In this document: piece by piece, positions 8,120 to 17,672 of the stretch
Position numbering within the stretch: the first letter of the stretch is position 1
Layout: every line of letters starts with the position of its first letter
NCBI GenBank assembly: GCA_014084085.1
Contig: NPFB01000196.1
Span: 32,250-61,033 of the forward strand
DNA from: Hondaea fermentalgiana
Taxonomy: Eukaryota > Sar > Bigyra > Thraustochytrida > Thraustochytriidae
Reading direction: 5' to 3'
Length of the DNA stretch: 28,784 nucleotides
Notes under the pieces: model-generated
The model's database searches: none
What the model was told of the DNA's origin: nothing
The model's input: only the letters and a program-made list of their open reading frames with translations
Translations under genes and position numbers: made by a program

Positions 8120-10855
8120 TTACTGGATGCACTCCATGACAAGCTCTGGGACAGCCGGGTCGTCCGAGCGCACGGCAATCTTGAGGTTGATGGATCCACC
8201 GCTCGGCGAGATGGAGAAGGCAGTTCGGGCAAGTACCTTGGCACCGCCGATAAAGGTTCCAGAGAGCAGAACGTTGTGCGCATCAGCGTTGTGCGGAATC
8301 GAATCAGTCCCCTCGCAGGCACGCAGACCAAGAAAGTCAATGACGGCAGTAATGGCCTCCTTGAGCGTCTTGTACTGAGGCAGCTCGAACTTCTCAAGAA
8401 CCTCGTTGGCCTTGCCCACAGTTTCCCAGGACGACTTGAAGTTGTTGATCTGAACGCGAGCGATAAAGTCCGTCGTTCCGAGTTCAAGGTCCTCGACAGG
8501 GTAATCCTCCTCGGCGCCCTCGTCATCGGGATCAAAGGCTTCGCCCGTCTTCGGGTCGCACTCGAGGACCTTGAACTGAAGTTCGACAGAAAAGGTGGCC
8601 TGGTATGAGTCCTCTGGCCGCTGCATAAGCACATACACGGGAGCTGGAACATTGTATTTCAGCGTGTCGATCGACTTGGTCATGATAGGCGCCCAGGCAT
8701 CGTTTTCGGCATCTTCCATGACCACGGAGACATCCTTGAGAAGCTGATCGTCGATCGTGTTTGTGACGTTGAACTGAAAGATGACGTGCTCGGCAAAGAT
8801 ATGCTTGACGCACGTAACCAGGTACTCTGTCTCGCTCTCCGTGAGCTGTTCTGGCCGCGAGGATTTGAAGAGTGCACCGAGGTTGGCGAACTCGGGCATA
8901 TTGAGGAGCTCCTCGGCGTAGTTCTCCTCGCGCGTGGGGACGGGAGTTGGTTCTGAGACACCGCCAAGATCGCCAGCGCCGCTGTCTGCGCCACCAGCGT
9001 CAAAGCCAGAAGCGTCACCGCCATCTTCGGCCCGGGCAGGAAGAGCATCTTCGACCACGGGAAGGGCGTCGAAACTGAGCGGACCGGGTGCGGGGCGCTT
9101 TTGGTAAATCTCGAGCGAGCGCATCAGGGCGTTCTCGCTCATGGGGAGTGGGTCGACAAGGACCGTCTTAGAAGTGGGCTCGCCATCGCGAACCTTTTTC
9201 AGGATGGAAAGGCTGACAGTGGCGCGGTCGCGAACTTCGTCATCGTCGTCCTGCAGACTGCTCTCAAGAAGAATGATGATGCTTTCCGTCAGGTCCTCGA
9301 CCTGGCTGCCGAACTTGCCAAGAGCCGTCACCGCTGCGGCCCGGACGTGAGCGTTCTCGAGAATAACGCGGTTGTAAATGAAGCGGATGAACTTTGCCGG
9401 GTGCGTTGTCGTAGGGCCCATCTCTCCGAGCACGTGCAGGATCTGGGCACTGAGAGAATTGAACTCGCAGTCCTCGATAAACTCACAAAGGTGGAAGAGG
9501 GCCGCTTCCTTGGACTGAGGGATCTTTTCAATCAGGTGCAGAATGGAGTCGACAATGACCTTTTTAAAGTCAAAGCCGCCCTCCTCGCGCAGAATGTTGC
9601 TCAAAAAGTTGAGCATGACGCGCTGCTTGTTCGGATATTTGAGGCAGAGTGCACGAACCGCACGGACAACGACGATCTTGAACTCGTCGCCAATGTCAGA
9701 CATGAAGCCAGCGATCTGTTTCATGAGCTTATCAATGCCGCCTTCGGAGCCCGTCTTGAGCAGTGTAGTGATGGCCAAGGTGGCGATACTCTTGTTCGCG
9801 TCGCCAATGAGGCCCTCCATATCCTCGTTGCAGCGGGTCACCGCATTGGGATGCTTCATGGCGACCTCGTTGAGGGTGCGAACCGCCGCGAACCGAAGCG
9901 ATGGCTTGGGCGAGCTCAGAAAGAGCTGAAGCACGGTGATGGCCGGCATGATATCCTGCGGCGCGGCCTCGGGCAGACGGCACATGGCACGCGCAGCCTC
10001 GTAAATGACCATCTCGTGTCTGTGATGCAGACAGTTTTCCAAAAACTCGTAGGCAGCTCGCGAGTTGGTTGCGCTCATATCCTCGTGCAAAAGCTTTGAC
10101 GTGTAGCGCACGAGGAGGCACATGGCCAGCGGCGAGTTCAAAGATCCCTTTGAGTACTGCTGGACGATGCGCCCGATCGCTAGCCGGTCGTGCGACTTGC
10201 TGGCGTACAGCAGGGCCAGCGCGTGGTACTGCACCATCTCGGCGCGCGAGTTGACGCTTTCCTGGACTTCGTTCACCCACCGCCGGACAACTTCGCGCTT
10301 GTCGCTGTCCACCGCCATTTGGTTTCCGCAAATCAGGGCCGACGCCGAGACGAGCGGGTTGCGGTCCACGAGAGCCTGCTTGATGTAGCGTTCGATCTGG
10401 CCAAGGATGGAGGCGTCAATGATCTTACACAGCACGCGGATCGCATTGGCGCGGTACAGGTCGACGTCACTGTTCATGTCCTTGGTCAGACTCTGAATCA
10501 CGATAATCACATTTTCCGGATCCGTGGACTCGGCGACTTCCTTGATGAAAAGGTAAGTCATACGGCGCAGGGCGGTATTTTGGCTCTGAAAGAGCTTCGT
10601 TACTGCGAAAAACACCGTCTCTGCATCGCGGCCTTCAAAGGTTTCGCCTTGCGACAGCAGAAAGAGCAACTTGGTGATGAGCAGGCAGCATTTCGACGGC
10701 GAGAGCTTGACCACCTGCGGGTCGTTAAAGGCCGCCCCGGCCTCCTGAAGGACCTGCGACTTTTCCACGCCCACAAAGGGCGAGGGAATGGCGTCCTCGT
10801 CCTCCGCCTTGACCTTGTCCTTGTCCTTGCCGCCAAAGCTGTTCACCTCACTCAT
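8120..10855 (-). CDS. COPG1: Coatomer subunit gamma (gamma-COP/Sec21), 911 aa
   Basis: This is the gamma subunit of the COPI coat, which with beta, delta and zeta forms the adaptor-like part recruited by Arf1 to Golgi membranes for retrograde Golgi-to-ER traffic. The first 540 or so residues are a helical-repeat adaptin-like trunk with the family hallmark near the N terminus (SPFVGVEKSQVLQEA; later RRMTYLFIKE and DLYRANAIRVLCKI). A flexible Ala/Gly/Asp-rich linker covers about residues 595-645, and the rest forms the beta-sandwich/platform appendage ending in ELVMECIQ. Length is close to that of human COPG1 (874 residues), with a slightly longer charged N terminus. The ATG at 10855 is the only sensible start and lies just downstream of an AACG microsatellite in the leader. 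It diverges from DHX37. Identity is very secure. Confidence 0.97.
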   Translation of the reverse strand: MSEVNSFGGKDKDKVKAEDEDAIPSPFVGVEKSQVLQEAGAAFNDPQVVKLSPSKCCLLITKLLFLLSQGETFEGRDAETVFFAVTKLFQSQNTALRRMTYLFIKEVAESTDPENVIIVIQSLTKDMNSDVDLYRANAIRVLCKIIDASILGQIERYIKQALVDRNPLVSASALICGNQMAVDSDKREVVRRWVNEVQESVNSRAEMVQYHALALLYASKSHDRLAIGRIVQQYSKGSLNSPLAMCLLVRYTSKLLHEDMSATNSRAAYEFLENCLHHRHEMVIYEAARAMCRLPEAAPQDIMPAITVLQLFLSSPKPSLRFAAVRTLNEVAMKHPNAVTRCNEDMEGLIGDANKSIATLAITTLLKTGSEGGIDKLMKQIAGFMSDIGDEFKIVVVRAVRALCLKYPNKQRVMLNFLSNILREEGGFDFKKVIVDSILHLIEKIPQSKEAALFHLCEFIEDCEFNSLSAQILHVLGEMGPTTTHPAKFIRFIYNRVILENAHVRAAAVTALGKFGSQVEDLTESIIILLESSLQDDDDEVRDRATVSLSILKKVRDGEPTSKTVLVDPLPMSENALMRSLEIYQKRPAPGPLSFDALPVVEDALPARAEDGGDASGFDAGGADSGAGDLGGVSEPTPVPTREENYAEELLNMPEFANLGALFKSSRPEQLTESETEYLVTCVKHIFAEHVIFQFNVTNTIDDQLLKDVSVVMEDAENDAWAPIMTKSIDTLKYNVPAPVYVLMQRPEDSYQATFSVELQFKVLECDPKTGEAFDPDDEGAEEDYPVEDLELGTTDFIARVQINNFKSSWETVGKANEVLEKFELPQYKTLKEAITAVIDFLGLRACEGTDSIPHNADAHNVLLSGTFIGGAKVLARTAFSISPSGGSINLKIAVRSDDPAVPELVMECIQ

Positions 10856-10870
10856 GGTGGCTCAACTTGC

Positions 10871-10909
10871 AACGAACGAACGAACGAACGAACGAACGAA
10901 CGAACGAAC
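10871..10909. repeat. (AACG)n microsatellite in the gamma-COP 5' leader
   Basis: Nearly ten perfect AACG units end 16 bp upstream of the gamma-COP start codon, so the transcript leader probably carries a CGTT repeat. Confidence 0.95.
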
Positions 10910-10945
10910 AACGGAGACAGCGAGCGCTCCTGGCGCCCGGCGGAG

Positions 10946-11000
10946 CAGCTAGCCGAGGAGCTAGCTGTCTATCTGGATGGCGTCGCGAGCCTCGCGACGC
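10946..11000. repeat. Two adjacent perfect inverted repeats
   Basis: The first has 8-bp arms, CAGCTAGC (10946-10953) and GCTAGCTG (10960-10967), around a 6-bp spacer. The second has 10-bp arms, GCGTCGCGAG (10980-10989) and CTCGCGACGC (10991-11000), around a single base. Both lie about 90-145 bp upstream of the gamma-COP ATG. They could bind dimeric factors or form hairpins in the leader. Confidence 0.7.
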
Positions 11001-11163
11001 TTCTCCCTCCTCGCTGGCCCCTCGTAGTACTAGTATAGTAGCCGAAGCCGCTCAGGTTGACGTGGCACCGCCCTGGTCAATGAGGCAAGGCTTTCGGCTC
11101 CTTCCGCGGGGCAGCAGCCTCGGTGCGCGCGGGAGGGCGGCGGCGGCGGCGGCGCGCGCGGAG

Positions 11164-11263
11164 NNNNNNNNNNNNNNNNNNNNNNNNNNNNNNNNNNNNN
11201 NNNNNNNNNNNNNNNNNNNNNNNNNNNNNNNNNNNNNNNNNNNNNNNNNNNNNNNNNNNNNNN
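11164..11263. other. Assembly gap (100 N)
   Basis: Exactly 100 N, the conventional size for a gap of unknown length. Both edges carry nearly the same GGC-repeat/GCGCGGAG sequence, so the gap sits in, or was created by, a GC-rich repeat. Confidence 0.98.
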
Positions 11264-11949
11264 GGCGGCGGCGGCGGCGCGCGGAGGCCTGCCCTGCCCG
11301 GACCGGATCGGGTCGGCTCGGCTCGGGGCGGCTTCGATGGATCGTAGTCTGCTTTGTGCTGCCGGTCAACGGCGCGAGGAGGATGGAGAGGATTTTTGAA
11401 TATCCGGCCTATTCTGTGCGCCGCTGCGTTGGGTCTCTTTGCACGCCGGCGCGCCGCCCGCGACAGCGACTGGTTGTTGCACGCAGAACCGGACGGGAGG
11501 CAGTCGCGCGAAGCGAGCTCGCGCGACCTCGACGGACGGCGCTGCGAGTCGGGGTGCGGACCAGGACCCCGTCCGTCTCGCCCTGCCCGGGCCGAGTCTC
11601 GAGCGGGAAGAGGAGAAAGTCGGACCTTTTGCGTGCCTCTTGAGAGCGAGGCCAGCCAGCGCCAGCCAGCCCGTGGAGGACCTTGCAAAAAACAGCGTCG
11701 CGAGCTCGCGAACTCCCAAGGTTTCCTTTCCCTGTGCATTGGGAAAGCGAAGAAGAGGGGGGAGGGGGAAGAGCAGAGACAAAAGCTGACATTGCGGGTT
11801 CTGTCGTCAGCTTTTCGGAAAGAAACATAACGATTCGATATTTGCAAAAGAAACTGCAAAAAGCCAGAAAGAACCCTGTCATTGAGGAAAACCTGCGGCG
11901 ACCGACCCCGCTCTCTCTTGGAGCTGGTATATCGCAGATAGCAACGGAA

Positions 11950-14900
11950 ATGGCTGACAACAACGACGGCGTGCTTTCTGCCGAGCTGCTCGCAGAGCTT
12001 GGCGAAAACATCGAATCTGGCGGCGCTCTTTTGACAGAACGAAAGCGCCTCACCGAAGCCGAAAAGCGTGAACGCAAGCTCAAGCCCAAGTTTACCCCGG
12101 ATACCCTTCCTGCCAAGCGCCCTGATAATGCAGTTCCTTCTTTCAAGCGACGCACACGGGGCGCCGAGGAATACCATGAAGTGCAAAAGGTGACCAAGCG
12201 TAAACGCAAGCAGCTCGCCAAGATTGAAGAGGATAAACGCAAGAAGGAGAGAAGAAAGGAACTCCTCGCCGCCCTTGCCGCGAACCAGCTCACGCCTCAA
12301 GAGCAAGGTCTGCTCGTCTCCAGCTCAGCCATGGGGGCGAAAGAGACGCACCGCGATCGTCTGCGCATGGACCTGCGTCTTGAAAGGAGTGGTATTCAGG
12401 ACGCTGTAGGTGCGGATCTGCCCACGACAGCGGTCAGTAAGACAAGGCGGAAGAAACGTGCGCGGACCAAACGTGCCAAAACGGCAGCAGACGACAATGA
12501 CACCTCCGAGGACAACGGCGCGCGCCTCAAGGTCGTGACCAAGGACGATTCCAGCAGCAGTGAGGACGAGAGCGAGCAGAGCGAGACAGAAGAAAAGCAG
12601 AAGGGCGTCGAGAGCAAAAGTGACAAAGATCAAACAGTGAGCCCAGGCGACGTCAAGATTTCCGCCTCTGAAAGCGAATCCCAAAATGACGCAAAATCTA
12701 GCGGCGACCAGGTTCTTCAGCCTCCAAAGGAAACGCAGACGGCCAAGTCTTTCTCATCAGCGACGGCCGAGGCGGACTCCGAGGACAAGGAAAACTTTGT
12801 TGTGCGCGTCAATCGATCCCCTGATACGAGCACAAGTCGTGCGAAGCTTCCAGTGAGCATGATGGAGCAGGAGATCATGGAAGCAATTAATCGCAATGCT
12901 GTCACGGTGTTGTGCGGTGAGACAGGCTCGGGTAAAACGACCCAAGTTCCTCAATTTCTCTTTGAAGCCGGCTTCGGTTGCCCGAGCGCTCCCAGCGCGG
13001 AACTTCATGGTCTCATCGCCGTCACGCAGCCTCGACGCGTAGCGACAGTAAGCATGGCGGAACGCGTGTCTTCTGAGCTGGGAGACCATGCCAAGTTTGT
13101 GGGATACCAGATCCGTCATGACTCGCGCACCGTGAACGCCAAGACGCGTCTCAAGTTTATGACAGACGGTGTGCTCTTACGCGAAGCTCGGGAAGATTTA
13201 CTTTTGCGGAAATACTCGGTCATTGTTCTGGACGAGGCGCACGAGCGCAACCTGAACACGGATATCCTTCTTGGTCTTTTGTCACGCATCATTCCACTGC
13301 GTCAGGAAATCTACAAGGACAAGTCTTTGCCCAACGTATACCCTCTACGTGTGGTGATCATGTCTGCGACTTTGCGCGTGGATGACTTTGCTCGGAACCC
13401 ACGACTCTTCACAACAATTTCACCGCCGGTCATCAAGGTCGAGGCACGCCAGTACCCTGTCACGACCCATTTCAGCCGGCGCACGGAGACGCGTAATTAT
13501 CTTGCCGCGGCCTTTAAAAAGACGTGCGCAGTGCACCGTCGTCTGCCTGCAGGCGCCGTTCTCGTCTTCCTTACGGGCCAGCGCGAGATTGACTGGATGG
13601 TGAAGCAACTTCGGGACAAGTTTAACAAGGGCAAAGCGATTGTTCCTCTTGCAGAGCAAGCTCCCGTTGAAGCAAAGTCCGTCGACGCAAGCAAACCCGA
13701 ATCCGACACCAAGAGCAGCGATGGAACCGCGGCGGCTGCGACCGAGGAGAATGAGGAAGACATTGACTACAGTGACATTGATAGCGACGATGACGACGAC
13801 GACGCGGAGAACGCTGCTTTGAGTAGTAGTGATGAGGCTGACGCAGAGGCAAAGAAGGCTGATGCTCCGCCCAAGGTTGTCAGCACGTCTGCAACAGCTC
13901 GCATCAAGGCCGCCGCGTCCCGGATCAATGCCACGCAAGAGGCGACGCACCCACCCGTGCATGTACTGCCCCTGTACTCGCGACTGCCAACGGCGCAACA
14001 AATGCAAGTCTTCCAAGACGTACCTGCCGGCCACCGTCTCATAGTTGTGGCTACCAATGTCGCAGAGACCTCCGTGACGATTCCGGGCATTCGCTACGTA
14101 GTTGACTGCGGACGCGAAAAACGCAAGGTGCATGATCAGTACAGCGGAACTTCCCGCTTTGAGATTGGCTGGATCTCGCAGGCGTCTGCAAATCAGCGCA
14201 TGGGTCGCGGCGGCCGCACTGGCCCCGGCCATTGCTATCGGCTGTACTCCTCTGCAGTGTTCAACGACCAATTCGAGGCCTTTGGCAGGCCCGAGGTCGA
14301 ACGTCTCCCTATTGAGGATGTCATTTTGTACATGAAGACGCTGGGCATTGAAGATGTCGAGTCCTTTCCGTTCCCCTCTGCCCCGGACACTCTTGCAATT
14401 CAGTCGGCAGAATCCCGGCTCGTGCAGCTCGGTGCGCTGATCAAAAAGGCAATAAAGCGCGGCGAGATTGCTCGCCTAGGAAGTGCAAAGGCGCGTACCG
14501 CAATCACGCCTCTTGGTCGGCGAATGACTCACTTTCCGGTGCGAGCTCGTCTTGCAAAAATGCTCGCCGTGGCAGCCTGCGACACCGAGCAGCCCTTGCG
14601 GCGTCTGGGTTACGTCTTGTGCGTCGCCGCCGCGCTGAGTTTGCAGGAGCCCTTCATGCACCACCAAATCATTGACGAGGGCAAGTCGTCTGCCGCGCTG
14701 GGTAAAATCGAGGACAACGACGACGAGGATGCGGATAAGACGACCGAGCGCAAGGATAGCGCAGCACAGTCTGCAGAGGACGAGCGCAAACGAGAGCTTC
14801 GCGAACAGGCGAAAAAGGTCAAGGCCAAGTGGTTCAATGCCACGAGCGACGTCGTCGGCCTCCTTATCGCGCACGGCGCTTATGCGCACACTGCAACGAT

Positions 14901-16041
14901 GCAAAGCGGCCGAAAGACGGACAAGTTTTGCAAGGAGCACTTTTTGCATGCCAAGACGATGCGAGAGCAAATGCAGCTGCGTCAGCAGCTCGCCAATATT
15001 GTTGCCAAGATGCGGGTGGCCGCTCTTGCTGACAGGGAACCTTCTTCTGACGATGAAGACTCGGCTGACGAGACTGATTCGGATGAGGAGGGCGGCAGCG
15101 CCCGCATGGATTTCGCGCAGACACGAGCCATGTCGGCCGACCTGCGGGGTCCCCTTGCGCCACCCAAGCGCGCGGATATTGTGTACCTGCGACAAATTGT
15201 GACGGCGGGGTATCTAGATCAGGTGGCGCGAAAAATGACGCGCGAGGAAGCGCGCAGCGTTGCGGATGCCTATGGGTTTCGGCTCAAGAAGAAGCGTTGG
15301 CCATACGTCTCGTGTAGCATGAGCGTCGATGTACCTCTTTTCATTGGGGCGCAGAGCAACCTCATGGATGCCGATGGCCCGCTTCCCGAGTTTGTCGTGT
15401 ATGGGCATGTCGATGCTGTGGAACAGACGCAGCGCAACGCAATGCCTGATGCCGAGATGGAGGACGAGGATGCGGACGGCCCAGACCGAGCTCCGCGCGA
15501 GTCTCTGCACTACATGCGACAGGTCACCGAGGTCGATCCTTCGTGGCTGTTCTCCCTTTCGCAGGGTACCGAGCAGTGCTCGCTCTCGAGCGTCCTGGAG
15601 CACCCTCCGCCCTCGTACGAGCAAGGTCGGGACACCCTTGTGGCCTGTGTTCACCCGTTGTTTGGTCCGCGACGCTGGAAGCTTCCGGTGCAGTGGGTGA
15701 CCTTTCCTTCCTCCACGGCCGAGGAGATGCGCGATCGCGCGCGATGGTTTGGCCGAGCTCTTCTTGAAGGAAAGGTGTTGCCCGTTTTCGGTGACCTCAA
15801 GGATTGGCTCGTTGTCCCATCGGCATACATGACGCGAAAGGTCCATGACGTCAGGGTGCAAGCGCTGCAGCGAGCCTTGGAGCGTGGGCCGCGGAGAGGT
15901 GAGGCTATTGTCTCCCGTAAGGCGCTCTTTCGTGCATGGGATGTTAAGCCCGAATTCCTTTACACAGAACTTGTGCAATGGATTGTCAAGGAGAAGCGCA
16001 AGGACTTTCGCGCGATGTGGCCCCAAATTATTGAAAGCTAG
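11950..16041 (+). CDS. DHX37: DEAH-box RNA helicase DHX37/Dhr1 (Ecm16), 1363 aa
   Basis: The family member that releases U3 snoRNA from the pre-40S (SSU) processome in the nucleolus. The N terminus is basic and coiled (TKRKRKQLAKIEEDKRKKERR), as in DHX37, followed by an acidic low-complexity region. The helicase core has Walker A GETGSGKTT (about 322-330), TQPRRVA, DEAH (428-431), SAT (about 472), the motif V segment VATNVAETSVTIPG and motif VI QRMGRGGR (about 748-755). A long acidic insert (about 600-640) splits the second RecA domain, as in the family, and further acidic inserts lie in the C-terminal helical region. The C terminus has the DHX37-type WFGRALLEGKVLP block. It is longer than human DHX37 (1157 residues) because of the inserts. 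The first in-frame ATG is at 11950. Motif VI has Gly where most DEAH proteins have Ala (GRAGR). Confidence 0.95.
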   Translation: MADNNDGVLSAELLAELGENIESGGALLTERKRLTEAEKRERKLKPKFTPDTLPAKRPDNAVPSFKRRTRGAEEYHEVQKVTKRKRKQLAKIEEDKRKKERRKELLAALAANQLTPQEQGLLVSSSAMGAKETHRDRLRMDLRLERSGIQDAVGADLPTTAVSKTRRKKRARTKRAKTAADDNDTSEDNGARLKVVTKDDSSSSEDESEQSETEEKQKGVESKSDKDQTVSPGDVKISASESESQNDAKSSGDQVLQPPKETQTAKSFSSATAEADSEDKENFVVRVNRSPDTSTSRAKLPVSMMEQEIMEAINRNAVTVLCGETGSGKTTQVPQFLFEAGFGCPSAPSAELHGLIAVTQPRRVATVSMAERVSSELGDHAKFVGYQIRHDSRTVNAKTRLKFMTDGVLLREAREDLLLRKYSVIVLDEAHERNLNTDILLGLLSRIIPLRQEIYKDKSLPNVYPLRVVIMSATLRVDDFARNPRLFTTISPPVIKVEARQYPVTTHFSRRTETRNYLAAAFKKTCAVHRRLPAGAVLVFLTGQREIDWMVKQLRDKFNKGKAIVPLAEQAPVEAKSVDASKPESDTKSSDGTAAAATEENEEDIDYSDIDSDDDDDDAENAALSSSDEADAEAKKADAPPKVVSTSATARIKAAASRINATQEATHPPVHVLPLYSRLPTAQQMQVFQDVPAGHRLIVVATNVAETSVTIPGIRYVVDCGREKRKVHDQYSGTSRFEIGWISQASANQRMGRGGRTGPGHCYRLYSSAVFNDQFEAFGRPEVERLPIEDVILYMKTLGIEDVESFPFPSAPDTLAIQSAESRLVQLGALIKKAIKRGEIARLGSAKARTAITPLGRRMTHFPVRARLAKMLAVAACDTEQPLRRLGYVLCVAAALSLQEPFMHHQIIDEGKSSAALGKIEDNDDEDADKTTERKDSAAQSAEDERKRELREQAKKVKAKWFNATSDVVGLLIAHGAYAHTATMQSGRKTDKFCKEHFLHAKTMREQMQLRQQLANIVAKMRVAALADREPSSDDEDSADETDSDEEGGSARMDFAQTRAMSADLRGPLAPPKRADIVYLRQIVTAGYLDQVARKMTREEARSVADAYGFRLKKKRWPYVSCSMSVDVPLFIGAQSNLMDADGPLPEFVVYGHVDAVEQTQRNAMPDAEMEDEDADGPDRAPRESLHYMRQVTEVDPSWLFSLSQGTEQCSLSSVLEHPPPSYEQGRDTLVACVHPLFGPRRWKLPVQWVTFPSSTAEEMRDRARWFGRALLEGKVLPVFGDLKDWLVVPSAYMTRKVHDVRVQALQRALERGPRRGEAIVSRKALFRAWDVKPEFLYTELVQWIVKEKRKDFRAMWPQIIES

Positions 16042-16296
16042 TAGTACGTAGAAAGAAAGAAGAGTAAAAACATGACACAAAAGCAAGTCGGTGTTCGCAC
16101 AGTCATCAAGAGTCGTCTCTGTCATCGATGCACGGTGAACGCGCCAACATGCAAAGCAAGATCTAAGGGAAGAAGGAAAACAGTAGAAGCATACCATGGT
16201 GGTATAGCAAAAGCAGAAATCACTTGACGGGGAAAAGGAAAAACGATCTCAGTCTCAGGCACGTAAAGTCTAGAGAGCGAGTTCGTCAGCGCACCT

Positions 16297-16758
16297 CTAC
16301 TGCATGCGCTTCTTGGCAAAGTCTACAGTCAGGCCGTCCATGTGCGGCCTAAAGGTGATAGGCACCGAGTCGGGCCAGACGGGCGTGTTGGTGCCGGTGT
16401 ACGCTTCCTTGGGGATCTCGTCCTCGAGGGCGTAGACAATCTCTGGGGGAGGGGGCGGGTTGCGCATGAACTTGGTGCCACCCGGCATGTAAATGTACGA
16501 GTATGGGTCCGGGTGGAGCTTCTCCCAGAACTCGGCCTCGCCAGCGTCGACGGCGCCCTTGCCGGCCTCGAGAGACTTGACGGCGTCGAAGCGCGCGCGC
16601 AGCTTGTCGGACTCCTCATAGAAGACCTCGCGGTCGATGCACCACGAGAGGAGCATGCGCAGCGAGTTGCGGTACAGGCGGGTCACCCTCTGCTTGTGCG
16701 TGAGCGCGCCCTCGTGGTAGCTCACCTGCGCCACGGCGCCGCGAAAGGCCGCGTTCAT
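16297..16758 (-). CDS. NDUFB9: NADH:ubiquinone oxidoreductase subunit B9 (LYR protein, B22), 153 aa
   Basis: An accessory subunit of mitochondrial respiratory complex I, at the matrix side of the distal membrane arm, where LYR proteins bind the acyl carrier protein. The LYR motif is residues 28-30 (RVTRLYRNSLR), followed by the family signatures SWCIDREVF, LRARFD and EAEFWEKLHPDPY, then PGGTKFMRN. The C-terminal third is Pro-rich and not clearly conserved. Human NDUFB9 is 179 residues, so length agrees. There is no clear cleavable mitochondrial presequence, as usual for this subunit. The first ATG starts a complete LYR domain. It is convergent with DHX37 (255 bp apart, no feature seen between) and divergent from the TTL-like gene. 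Confidence 0.93.
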   Translation of the reverse strand: MNAAFRGAVAQVSYHEGALTHKQRVTRLYRNSLRMLLSWCIDREVFYEESDKLRARFDAVKSLEAGKGAVDAGEAEFWEKLHPDPYSYIYMPGGTKFMRNPPPPPEIVYALEDEIPKEAYTGTNTPVWPDSVPITFRPHMDGLTVDFAKKRMQ

Positions 16759-17672
16759 CTTCCCTGCTCTCTCTCTCCTGCGTCGACGCCGACACGCGCG
16801 CGGGCGCGGCCGCGCGGCTCTCCTCCTCCTGCTGCTGCTGCTCTCCTGCGGGCGGGCGGGCGACCGGGCGTGCGCGCGGGCTCTGCTGCGGCGTGCGTGC
16901 GCGCGGCTCTCGCGTTTGTTGTTTCTCTCTCGCCCTCTCCTCTCCTTCGATCAGTCGCCGCGCAGCAGCAGCGACTCCGGCGCCCCTTCGCGCCGAAGTC
17001 GTATCGCGAGCGGAGGACGAGGGGCGGGCAGTGGGGAACGAACTGGGATGTGGGTGTGAGAGATGACGGCCACCGGGACGACATCAGGACGACGTGAGGT
17101 CGCGTGGGGCCAGAAGGAAATGCGCGTCGGGGATGGATTGTATGGAGTGACGAAATGTTTGGTGGGGTTGGGCGGAAGAGCGAGCACTCGCGAGGAAGTT
17201 GTTGCTACGATGATGGACTCTGTGGCTTCTCGAGGCTGGGATTTGGCTATTCTTTGTGAAGCAGACGCTTTTGAACACCGTGGCGTGTGATTGTATTGTA
17301 GTCATACTAGTGACCAAACGCACGCAAAAGCAGGAATATCAGCCGGCAGACGTAAAGACAGAAGGATTACCTTTGGTTTTTGACAATTTATGAAAGAAAA
17401 AAAAGTCTTGTGTACACTGTAGGTCTATGCGCCATTGCTTGACCGTGTCATCGATCATAAAATAGACGGCATCTTTGACAGGCTTCTTTGCGCTTGGATT
17501 CGAGTCCGGGTCACGGTATACGCTGTTCATTGTGGGCCAGGTAGACGAGCTCCTCGAGCCCTTTGCGAGTTTCAAGCTTTGGCTGCTTTGGTTGGAGTTT
17601 TTGTAAAAGTTGACAAACGTTCAACAAAGCGAGAGCGGCGTCGTACGTGCCGGCGATGCGCGAGCGCGAAGC
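16759..17672. promoter_or_regulatory. Divergent promoter region between NDUFB9 and the TTL-like gene
   Basis: The NDUFB9-proximal 300 bp are strongly GC-rich, with CTG runs and a G-run motif (16850-16868, GGGCGGGCGGGCGACCGGG) that could form a G-quadruplex. The rest is more balanced. An ATG-initiated frame at 17063-17290 (75 codons, not low-complexity) is possible but I recognise nothing in it; an antisense frame of similar size overlaps it. Confidence 0.5.

Larger units (their letters stand above)
10856..11949. promoter_or_regulatory. Divergent promoter region between gamma-COP and DHX37, contains assembly gap
   Basis: About 1.1 kb separate two divergent housekeeping starts. It contains an AACG microsatellite, two inverted repeats, the run of N, and then a GC-rich leader that turns A-rich just before the DHX37 ATG. 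The DHX37 frame is open for 89 codons upstream of its ATG but starts only at a TTG, so I treat that part as 5' leader. True length is unknown because of the gap. Confidence 0.6.

Noticed and set aside
9101..10099. 332-codon plus-strand frame antisense to gamma-COP
   Set aside because: It lies wholly opposite a securely identified gene; long antisense frames are expected in GC-rich coding DNA.
11683..11949. 89-residue N-terminal extension of DHX37
   Set aside because: It starts at TTG and has no in-frame ATG; the DHX37-like basic N terminus begins after 11950.
13420..14271. 283-codon minus-strand frame inside DHX37, and a similar one at 15214-16197
   Set aside because: Antisense shadows of helicase-coding sequence with no recognisable domain.
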